Assembly (NCBI GenBank): GCA_013202385.1
Contig: JABMOT010000171.1
Span: 1 to 46,390 of the forward strand
Direction of reading: 5' to 3'
DNA from: Fidelibacterota bacterium
GTDB lineage: Bacteria > Fidelibacterota > UBA8477 > JABMPR01
Length of the DNA stretch: 46,390 nt
Position 1 is the stretch's first letter, and the number at the start of each line of letters is the position of its first letter. Below the pieces are notes generated by a model. It worked only from the letters and a program-made list of their open reading frames with translations. It made no database searches and was not told the origin of the DNA. A program made the translations under genes and the position numbers. Below, one piece after another: positions 8,843 through 16,312 of this stretch.

Positions 8843-9808
8843 CTAAAAATTCATATCCAGGCCAAATCGGTGCCTGGGTCCGAAATATTCCATACTATTA
8901 AATGCATAATCCAGGCGAATGCCATGGATTAATTCGATGCCGCCACCCAAGCTCAATCCTTGGATATCTGTCCCCATCTGATAACCCAGGCGGAGTGCAT
9001 ATTTATTCATAAAAACTAGTTCAGCTCCTAATCCGTATAATTCATGACTATTATTGGAATGTATCATATTTGCAGCCAGATGCGAGGTGAAAAACGTATT
9101 CTTCCAACCATCCATGGAAATACCGGTCCTGAATGTCATGGGCAGGGGCCAGGTATCATACGAGCTACTGTCATTTACTGCTACTTCGACAGGATTGCTG
9201 AAATCGAGATATTGACCGCTAAACTGGGCTTCTTTTGAAAAATTCAGGATGCTCATACCGATATTCAAATTATGAAAGCCAGTCCGATACAAGGTACCGA
9301 TATCCCAGGCCAGCTGTGAATAGCCATCGTCATCATAGGATTCGCTTACATTTTTCATCGTCATCCCAAAGGAGAACTTATCTGTAATATGCCGCGAAAA
9401 ACTTAAACCGATGCTCATACCACCTAGAGAAAAGGTGCCATCACCAAACGGCATGTCTGGTGTGGTCCGAATTTCATCTCCATAGGTCACATAGACGGCG
9501 CTCACACCAAATGTACCGATGGTCTCCAGGTTATACGCTACACCCAAAGCCCCAAAGCTGATGTCTGCGGGCCAGTTTAAATAGCTTACATAAGAATTGA
9601 GCATGCCAGTCTCACCGAGGTCAGATAAGCCTGCTGGATTGACGAGCATGGCTGAACTCCCCCGAACCAGTGAGGTCCCGGAATTTCCCATGCCCATATT
9701 GCGGACATGGAGATTGACTTCCAGGAATTGACCGGCAACAGAACCGATAGACGATGAGGCCCAGAGGCTATTGAGCAGGATCAACATTGATATCAGGAGT
9801 TTATACAT
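8843..9808 (-). CDS. PorV/PorQ-like outer-membrane beta-barrel protein
   Basis: A 321-residue protein with a signal peptide (about 1-17) and the family hallmarks: an N-terminal 'GQFLEVNLHVRNMGMGNSG...VNPAGL' segment (compare PorV/UPF0164 'ar..gMGga....d..a...NPAgl'), then alternating amphipathic strands, ending RFGLDMNF with a terminal Phe as in outer-membrane barrels. In T9SS organisms PorV carries folded cargo from the translocon to the attachment complex; PorQ acts similarly. A cargo-shuttle role for the neighbouring sorting-domain proteins is inferred from the family and from its place between two genes for such proteins. Confidence 0.88.
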   Translation of the reverse strand: MYKLLISMLILLNSLWASSSIGSVAGQFLEVNLHVRNMGMGNSGTSLVRGSSAMLVNPAGLSDLGETGMLNSYVSYLNWPADISFGALGVAYNLETIGTFGVSAVYVTYGDEIRTTPDMPFGDGTFSLGGMSIGLSFSRHITDKFSFGMTMKNVSESYDDDGYSQLAWDIGTLYRTGFHNLNIGMSILNFSKEAQFSGQYLDFSNPVEVAVNDSSSYDTWPLPMTFRTGISMDGWKNTFFTSHLAANMIHSNNSHELYGLGAELVFMNKYALRLGYQMGTDIQGLSLGGGIELIHGIRLDYAFNSMEYFGPRHRFGLDMNF

Positions 9809-9820
9809 GATTCCCTCACC

Positions 9821-11848
9821 CTACTTAAGAATTATGAATTTGCCGGTTTTGTCGCCCAGAGATGAACTCACGTGGTAAAGATACACGCCAGGGGCAACCT
9901 CACGATTGGATCTGCTGACGAGATCCCATTCAGCGGTGGCTGTGTTGGTCTCAGGAGCATTTTCGATACCGCGTGAATCTGTGGGCTGAATCATTTTTAC
10001 AAAATCACCATCCAGGGTGAATATCCTTACAACAGCATCCTCAGGCAAATTGATAAAAAATAATCGATCTTTCCACTGGGACGAGGAAGACGGTGTGGCA
10101 TTGTTCCAGGGGGCAGATGCACGATAAGGGTTGGGAACAACCAGAATATCATCGAGGGTATTCACCAAACTTTTCCCAGTTGCCGTGATAAAATCGCTGG
10201 TGGCCAGCTCCATATTGAAATATTTGTCCGAGTAGCCAGTCACAATCAGAGAATAGGTATAATCGTATCCAAACAACACATCAGAATCAAAAACACTGAC
10301 ATAGGAATCGCCAGTACTCGTGAGTTCAGCCTCGACTTCGGCCTTGGAAAGCACCCTCAGGGTGTCATAGATGGGTAATCCTGCAACCGTTCGTTCTTTG
10401 AACTTAGCCAGGATGTAGCCGGTAAAGTTTGGATGCGCCATGGATGCGCTGGGATCCCAGGTAACATCCACACCTTGGAATACATTATCAGCATCCAGAA
10501 CAGCTCCAATATTCAATTGCGCCAAAGGCGGAATTTCCGTCTGATCCACCTGGAAATTTTCTGCAACCAATGTTTTCGCAACCTCCATATCCTCTACAAG
10601 ACGGATAAAACTGTAAATCCCGGCGCGATCAGCATCTGCACCCACCCCGATGGCGAAGACCACCTCAATGGAATCGCCATAGGCCAATGAATCAACGGGA
10701 CCAAATGTGGTTATAGCACGATAATCCCCTTCATTCACACCTCCACCCAGAAAAGGTGGCAGCTTGAACAATTTGTCAAAGGTGGTTTTCCCGATGGCAT
10801 TTGTCCACATGGCGGCATCCCCTGAAAAATCCTGACCAATAAAGGAGGTGGTGTAGGACTTGGGTTTCATATATGGTGAACTGTGAATCATCTGCATGGC
10901 TAAAACACCGGGGGTCTGATATACACCCACTGGATTTGGGTTTGCAAAATCATCATTGGCATTATCATGGAGATAGCTACCTGAAACCGTTGAGAGGTCC
11001 AGTAGACTTGTATCTACTTCAGAGACATAGCCCCGATTATCACCATCAAACATGATGGTTAAGGTTGAATCACCCACAAACTGAGAAATATATGGCCAGG
11101 CGGCGGTATCCTGATCCATCTGGTATTCCATATATGGGAAGAGTTTTAATTCATCCCAGCTCGTTGTAAGACACAAGGCAAGATCGTCACGATTCACAAA
11201 ATCCGCTTCTGCGTCCCAGGTGGTCAATTTGCTTACATCCCCATCCATCCTGAACGTAAAATGCACATTTTGGAGTGTGGAAAGATCATCTGCAAACCCA
11301 TCCCCTGTCGTATCCACACCTACATTTTTAAAGAAATATCGGAAGATGATAAAATCGTCTGCAAAGTTGAGACCATAACTATAAGCATGCTGTGTAATCT
11401 CAAGACCTAGGGGAATATGTGTATCGTTGACTTTAATTGCGTCTGTAAATTTGGTCCATGAATGCTCGACCAATCCATTCTGGAGTGTTTCCATTTGAAC
11501 CAGTGCCAAAGGGGTGTACTCTTTGTCTTCAGTCGTGCTGGTTCCCCGGGCGCCATTCCGGGTCCCTGTCAGCCACAAGGAGCCTCGATAGAGGTACGAG
11601 TTCCCTGAGCCACCGGGCCAATCTGCAGAAGGCGTACGTTCGCGATATGAGTCATCCCCGATCATGGAAAAATTGGTGACGCGCATCCAAAGTGTGCCGT
11701 TCCGATGGTAATTGAAGTCATAGGGCACCAATTCACTCTTTTTAAATAAGGATACTTTTTTGTTCTGGAACGACATAGGCTCCCCCGCTGCCTGGAGCAA
11801 CAAACTGGTAAATATCAGGGTCAAATAGAGGGCTAACTTTCGGTTCAT
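9821..11848 (-). CDS. large exported protein with FnIII-like region and VPNPY-type C-terminal domain (operon A)
   Basis: A 675-residue protein. I use the ATG at 11848 because AGGAG sits five bases upstream; the frame can also be opened with GTG 18 nt earlier. A signal peptide (about 1-21) is followed by a long region of unknown fold, then an FnIII-like stretch (DVTWDPSASMAHPNFTGY). The C-terminal domain (about 566-675) starts DDILVVPNPYRAS, continues with FINLPEDAVVRIFTLDGDFV and ends with the GVYLYHV strand and FIILK. This is a variant of the type-A sorting domain in which VPNPY replaces YPNPFNP. The gene follows the TonB receptor after 22 nt and precedes the PorV-like gene by 12 nt. It may be the receptor's surface partner; the activity is unknown. 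Confidence 0.85.
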   Translation of the reverse strand: MNRKLALYLTLIFTSLLLQAAGEPMSFQNKKVSLFKKSELVPYDFNYHRNGTLWMRVTNFSMIGDDSYRERTPSADWPGGSGNSYLYRGSLWLTGTRNGARGTSTTEDKEYTPLALVQMETLQNGLVEHSWTKFTDAIKVNDTHIPLGLEITQHAYSYGLNFADDFIIFRYFFKNVGVDTTGDGFADDLSTLQNVHFTFRMDGDVSKLTTWDAEADFVNRDDLALCLTTSWDELKLFPYMEYQMDQDTAAWPYISQFVGDSTLTIMFDGDNRGYVSEVDTSLLDLSTVSGSYLHDNANDDFANPNPVGVYQTPGVLAMQMIHSSPYMKPKSYTTSFIGQDFSGDAAMWTNAIGKTTFDKLFKLPPFLGGGVNEGDYRAITTFGPVDSLAYGDSIEVVFAIGVGADADRAGIYSFIRLVEDMEVAKTLVAENFQVDQTEIPPLAQLNIGAVLDADNVFQGVDVTWDPSASMAHPNFTGYILAKFKERTVAGLPIYDTLRVLSKAEVEAELTSTGDSYVSVFDSDVLFGYDYTYSLIVTGYSDKYFNMELATSDFITATGKSLVNTLDDILVVPNPYRASAPWNNATPSSSSQWKDRLFFINLPEDAVVRIFTLDGDFVKMIQPTDSRGIENAPETNTATAEWDLVSRSNREVAPGVYLYHVSSSLGDKTGKFIILK

Positions 11849-11870
11849 AATGTCTCCTAGGATCACTGGA

Positions 11871-14720
11871 TTAAAACTTCAGCGACAAGCCGAGTTTAAA
11901 CTGCCGCTCTGCGGGGTAGATCAGGGGTGTCCTAATGATCAAATTGGACAATTCCTCCTTGTAAATGATGTCAGGTGGATTGTCATCCCCGGGATCCTCA
12001 TCCTGGTTGAAATAGCTGGTGTAAATACTTTGGTGCACATCGTTATTGAGGGCGTTGTAGATATCAAGATTGAGCTGCAGGGTTAATGCATTCACCTCAA
12101 AACTACGGCTAATACGGATATCCAGATTGTCATAGGAAGGTAAGCGTTGATCGTTTACAGCTCCCAATACGCCATAGCTGGAAAAGGGTTTTCCAGTTCC
12201 GTATTCGTATTGAAAGTTAGCCACCCAATTTCGGGTAATGGACTTCAGTGCCGGGAGACCTTTGTTTGAATACAGTCCCAGGTTTACGTTGGAGCTGATC
12301 CGGCGGTCAAAATCAAGGGGATACATTTTCTTGTCATAGGGATACAATTTTACCCCCCCAGTTGAGGAATTTCGTCCTGTGGCGACAGAATAGGATACAT
12401 TCCCCTGGAGACTCCAGAAGCCTATCTTCTGCCGTTTAACGGCCAGCTCAGCACCCTTTACGTTGGCATAATCCCCATTCACATACCGGTTGACTTCCGT
12501 ACCATCAGGAAATACAAATTTCTCGTTGTTAACCAGATCTGACACGTCTTTGAAATACCCAGTGATGGACACTTTCAGACTGGGCGTAAACAAGTGTTCG
12601 AAGGAAATATCATAGGCCACAGTCTTTTCCGGTTTCAGAGCTGGGTTGCCTACCCAGTTTCCAACTTTGGTCAAGCTCTGATACTGATAGTTACGGAACA
12701 GATAGCGACCATCGGGTCTCTGGAAATAATGACCATAGGTAAAAAAGAGGATATCCCGATCAGAAATTGGATGTGAAATACCAATTCGGGGGCTAATCTG
12801 ATGACTGGCTTTGGCTTCCTGAGGATCGTTAAATATGGCATATCCCAGGCTGTCATAGCCTAATACGGGATTGGACATATTCCCTGGATATTGAACAGGA
12901 TCGCCGGTTCCATTGGGATTAAAATAGTCATAGCGAAGTCCTATAAGGGTGACCAGATCATCCTTAAATTCCATCTTGTCCTGGACAAACATTCCGAAGT
13001 CAAGGTCGTTCTTTTCCCAGATATCTTTGCGGAGGCTATTCAGGGCAAAATCGGTTTCCTCGGAGACGGAGGACCAGGTAATATCCGTTATCTTGGTGTT
13101 GTTCAGGTTGAACTGCCAACCTGCTTTGAGCATATGGTACTGGTCAAGCTGGGAGGTGAGATCTCCCTTAATCAGGTAGGAACTTACCTCTTGATTGCGA
13201 TATTCTGAATCATCGCCTCGCATCCACCAGAACTCGTATTCGCGTTCCCGTCGTTCAGGCCGAGGACCTTCCACTTCCCGATCCCATTGAAGCAGTTCTT
13301 CAGTATCACCATCCCCATCACGATCGGCATAGTCTTTCATACCATTCTCATAACTTGAGTTCAAAACCTGGGCGCTGAGCTCAAAAAAGGTATTGGATGA
13401 AACGGTATAAGTGAACACACCATAAAGCTGGGTGCTGTTTTTAACTCGGGATGTAAGGTGGTTCAATGGGGCATCAAGATAGAAATTCTGATGGAACCCT
13501 ACTGCCACTGAGTCTGAATCATTCAAGTTTATGTAATAAGGCGTTGAAAGGCTGTCGATTATACCAGAGCTGTACAGATTTGTATCCAGAGCATTCTCGA
13601 CGTACAAATATCGGATCAGCGTATCATTGCTGGCACTGAGATCTTCCACAAACTCATACAGGTCACTTTGAAAATTTTCTCCAGGGCCAAATTTTCCAGC
13701 CTGAAAATAGAAAGAATTCCATTCCTGCTTGGTCACATTACCACCAATGGACAGTTTGGCGCTGTTTGAGAGTCTGTAGGTCACTTTGCCCTGGTAACTT
13801 TGATTAAAGGCATCCTGATTCAGGTAATTGCCCTGCTTTCGGTCAAGGATGTCTCCTGAAATGGCAAATGTAAGACCGGGAAGAATGGGACCGCTTAGTG
13901 AAAAGCGATAATTATTTTCCAGCTTCTGCTGATATTTCGCATCCAGGCGCCAGGCATCTTTCGGCATGAGCGTTTCATTCAGTGAGGCAAAATCCGTGGT
14001 GGTGGAATACAATGAACCTGAGAAAGAGTCATCTCCTTCTTTCATTGCCAGGTTGAGCACGCCCGATTGAACATTACCATACTCTGCTGAGAATCCTCCC
14101 AGGGATACTTCCATCTGCTGCACGGCATCTTTTGGTACTCCCAATGTGAAGCCTCCAAAATCACCGGTATATCCGGCTGAAGCGTCCCGAATAGGAATGC
14201 CATCGATGACTACCAGCACTTCGCCGCTACGACCCCCGCGGAAGTTACTGCCAACAGCACCGGCTTGATTCTGAGCAATCCCAATAATGCTTTCTACAGG
14301 TTGCACTTCCATTTCTTCGGCTGATACAATGTGTTTTGAGGAAAATTCATCTTGATTCAAAAGGGTTCGTTGAGCGACAACCAGGACTTCTTCCCCGCTA
14401 CTGATAATTTCCGCTTCCATTTTTAAATCCACATAGCGCGTCAGATCAATGGATACCCTAACATCTGTCACTCGAATCGTTTTATAACCAATATAAGATG
14501 TCACAATGGTGTAGGTACCTGGGGGGACGTTCAAAATGACGTAGAAACCATCTTCATTGGTGGAAGCTCCCATATTTGAGTTATCAATAAAGACATTGAC
14601 ACCGATCAGGGGCACATTTTCAGCATCAGTGATAATGCCTGTGATCTTACCACTGGTTCCAGCCTGCAACATTGACATCATCCCTGTTAGAATAATGAAA
14701 GTGTGCAAATATCTTTTCAT
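11871..14720 (-). CDS. TonB-dependent outer-membrane receptor (operon A)
   Basis: A 949-residue protein: signal peptide (1-20), carboxypeptidase-regulatory-like domain (about 22-105; GKITGIITDAENVPLIGVNV and DGFYVILNVPPGTYTI), plug domain (about 120-235) with FRGGRSGEVLVVIDGIPI and GGFSAEYGNVQSGVLN, then a large beta-barrel ending in LGLSLKF (terminal Phe). Such receptors bind a ligand at the surface and import it with TonB energy; some are signal receivers. The substrate cannot be read from sequence, and no SusD-like partner gene was found nearby. GAGG lies six bases before the ATG. It is the first gene of operon A and diverges from the receptor at 16313. Confidence 0.93.
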   Translation of the reverse strand: MKRYLHTFIILTGMMSMLQAGTSGKITGIITDAENVPLIGVNVFIDNSNMGASTNEDGFYVILNVPPGTYTIVTSYIGYKTIRVTDVRVSIDLTRYVDLKMEAEIISSGEEVLVVAQRTLLNQDEFSSKHIVSAEEMEVQPVESIIGIAQNQAGAVGSNFRGGRSGEVLVVIDGIPIRDASAGYTGDFGGFTLGVPKDAVQQMEVSLGGFSAEYGNVQSGVLNLAMKEGDDSFSGSLYSTTTDFASLNETLMPKDAWRLDAKYQQKLENNYRFSLSGPILPGLTFAISGDILDRKQGNYLNQDAFNQSYQGKVTYRLSNSAKLSIGGNVTKQEWNSFYFQAGKFGPGENFQSDLYEFVEDLSASNDTLIRYLYVENALDTNLYSSGIIDSLSTPYYINLNDSDSVAVGFHQNFYLDAPLNHLTSRVKNSTQLYGVFTYTVSSNTFFELSAQVLNSSYENGMKDYADRDGDGDTEELLQWDREVEGPRPERREREYEFWWMRGDDSEYRNQEVSSYLIKGDLTSQLDQYHMLKAGWQFNLNNTKITDITWSSVSEETDFALNSLRKDIWEKNDLDFGMFVQDKMEFKDDLVTLIGLRYDYFNPNGTGDPVQYPGNMSNPVLGYDSLGYAIFNDPQEAKASHQISPRIGISHPISDRDILFFTYGHYFQRPDGRYLFRNYQYQSLTKVGNWVGNPALKPEKTVAYDISFEHLFTPSLKVSITGYFKDVSDLVNNEKFVFPDGTEVNRYVNGDYANVKGAELAVKRQKIGFWSLQGNVSYSVATGRNSSTGGVKLYPYDKKMYPLDFDRRISSNVNLGLYSNKGLPALKSITRNWVANFQYEYGTGKPFSSYGVLGAVNDQRLPSYDNLDIRISRSFEVNALTLQLNLDIYNALNNDVHQSIYTSYFNQDEDPGDDNPPDIIYKEELSNLIIRTPLIYPAERQFKLGLSLKF

Positions 14721-14744
14721 GGAATACCTCGTTCAATTCGATCA

Positions 14745-14754
14745 GAGTTAACTC
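14745..14754. promoter_or_regulatory. GAGTTAACTC palindrome 25 bp upstream of the operon A start
   Basis: A perfect 10-bp palindrome upstream of the TonB receptor ATG at 14720. Inverted repeats sharing the GTTAA/TTAAC core also lie upstream of the other two TonB-led operons (15802-15816 and 43921-43947). An operator role is only a guess, because short AT-rich palindromes are common by chance. Confidence 0.25.
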
Positions 14755-15111
14755 AAAATACCATCACGTCATTCGTCGGGAGCTGTTGAACAAATGCAGA
14801 GTACTTATAATCATTCGCTTCCCCATGCTAAAACATTCACCTATGCATGCACCATAACTTGCGTGACTTTAAAAATAGCATGTTATTTAATATGAATACA
14901 ATTTTTAAGCCCTATAAATAGACCCACATCCTAAAATATAATAGGTTTAGTATTCTGTTAAATTCATACCAGTTAAGGTAAATATAGTTTGTACACAATT
15001 CGATAGTAACCTTTTTTCTTCTGTGGACAGATATAATTCAAATGTCGTTGTGATTTCTGGTTTTAGCTCAGGTGTTGGTAATCAGGGAAGAACAAACTCA
15101 TTCAACAAAAT

Positions 15112-15348
15112 TCATGAATCTTGAGATTGAATGACTTGGTTTTTATATAATTGATGCTTCCATTTGAGTAACCATTCACAACTGTAAATCGGTTTTCCAG
15201 ATTTTTTGACGGGTAATCCATAAAGCCATGCTGGAAGCGATCCCCCACATCTGACATACAAGTTTCCAGTCTGCTTATCAGGCGGGAAATGCTTCACCTC
15301 GATTAACAATTCCAAGCTTCCGGCTAGAACTTCGCACAGCTGAACCAT
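15112..15348 (-). CDS. doubtful small ORF, 78 residues
   Basis: Codes for a 78-residue protein with mixed, protein-like composition (LLIEVKHFPPDKQTGNLYV, GLPVKKSGKPIYS, WLLKWKHQLYKN). No family is recognised. A weak CCAGG lies before the ATG. The region around it is full of decayed sequence, so it may be a remnant of a longer gene or a chance ORF. I list it because the residues do not look like an obvious shadow of another gene and nothing else explains this stretch. Confidence 0.3.
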   Translation of the reverse strand: MVQLCEVLAGSLELLIEVKHFPPDKQTGNLYVRCGGSLPAWLYGLPVKKSGKPIYSCEWLLKWKHQLYKNQVIQSQDS

Positions 15349-15467
15349 CTTAAACCTGGTGAGAATTTGATCGATCTTTTCTGCACAATATGATTCTTTG
15401 GACTTGATGCATTATTATCATCTGATTAGACTGGTGGAAGTCTGTGTACAAATAAGAGGAGTATCTC

Positions 15468-15749
15468 TTGCCACTATTTTTTTATCTCTAACGAGTGGGT
15501 CACCTTCCTAATCTTCTTTGCCATTATCATACTTTTCATAGGCATAGCTGAGTTAGCGCGTAAAGTATTCCGTCTTTCTCCTGAAATAACCTGGAAGTTT
15601 GTACATGCCTGGTTTCCCTGGCTCCCTTTTTCCTCCCTGCAAAGCTGCCTGTCATTTTGCTTGGGATGGTGTTTACCAATCTGAACTATTTTGCTCTAAA
15701 TATGGATGGTCCTCAAAGAATGCATGTGACTGAAGGAAGAATATTTTGA
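15468..15749 (+). pseudogene. decayed 5' fragment of a homologue of the kinase-like/DUF92 gene at 23575
   Basis: After an AGAGGAG site and a TTG, the sequence encodes, in shifted frames, the first roughly 92 residues of the protein at 23575. In frame two EWVTFLIFFAIIILFIGIAE corresponds to EWISFFLFFGIIMFFIGIAE; by hand I count 24 of 39 identical residues over this block and its extension to KFVH. In a third frame SLAPFFLPAKLPVILLG corresponds to SLAPFFLTAKLPVILLG, with 29 of 40 identical up to MHVTE/MHTTE. One frameshift lies near 15490. A 13-nt deletion relative to the intact gene lies near 15607-15611. Homology ends at about 15740 and a TGA follows. No catalytic part remains, so it is non-functional. 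Confidence 0.88.
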
Positions 15750-15801
15750 TGTATGATAATTCATATTATCACTATTGATATTATGGATATTTTGACCGTT
15801 C

Positions 15802-15816
15802 GTTAATAAAATTAAC
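15802..15816. repeat. small inverted repeat GTTAAT-AAA-ATTAAC
   Basis: Perfect 6-bp arms with a 3-nt spacer, about 500 nt upstream of the TonB receptor at 16313 and just after the pseudogene. Its core matches the inverted repeat upstream of operon C. It is too short and AT-rich to call an operator with confidence. Confidence 0.3.
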
Positions 15817-16051
15817 AAACCCCTCTAAATAATACTTGTTCAGTAAATGCGGTCGTGCATATTGATTCCAACGTGCAAACAAGTTTGTGTTTGGTGAATA
15901 ATATATTTAATAAAATTGTTCATGTTAAACAATCGATAATTATGGAAAATATATCTATAAAGGAAGTGCTGCATATTGAATTTTTGATTCCCATCTTGCT
16001 TAGAAACTCAGGACATGGGTATTGTGTGGCATGTTCATTTTGATCCAGGCA

Positions 16052-16186
16052 ATGAATAGGACATTCTATTCGGTGACTCAGTTTCACCAGGATTTGGTTC
16101 AAGTGACGGACTATCAGAACCCTGTCAGCGGCACTTACATTTATACGCTTAACCATAATGAAGAGCTTACAGGAAACCCTGCCTAA
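16052..16186 (+). pseudogene. possible 44-codon gene remnant
   Basis: An open frame starting MNRTFYSVTQFHQDLVQ and including DYQNPVSGTYIYTLNHN, then a TAA. The composition (acidic/amide-rich, alternating strands, SGTYIYTL) looks like part of a secreted beta-sandwich protein and unlike random sequence. There is no ribosome-binding site, the family is unknown, and a longer antisense frame overlaps it. It is best seen as a possible leftover of a gene lost from this junction. Confidence 0.25.
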
Positions 16187-16312
16187 ATAGTTCTGTCGAT
16201 TATCGAATAACATGGGTACCCTCTTGGTTTCTATTTTGTTATTTGTAGGTATATACTGATAAATCTTATAGGGAAATCTGAGATCAGCTTTCCCAGAGTC
16301 TAGGAGAAATAC

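Larger units (their letters stand above)
14721..16312. other. 1.6 kb divergent intergenic region with gene remnants
   Basis: It separates two divergent TonB-receptor operons and should contain both promoters. It is AT-rich and holds no convincing intact gene. Recognisable content is given in separate entries: a short inverted repeat next to the operon A start, a 78-codon minus-strand ORF of doubtful status, a frameshifted copy of the start of the gene at 23575, a second small inverted repeat, and a 44-codon possible remnant. The rest (about 14755-15110, 15350-15465 and 15820-16050) shows nothing I can name. Confidence 0.6.

Noticed and set aside
15920-16213. 97-codon minus-strand ORF in the divergent gap
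   Set aside because: It lies antisense to a more protein-like plus-strand frame (16052-16186), has no ribosome-binding site and reads like a shadow frame rich in Ile/Cys/His.
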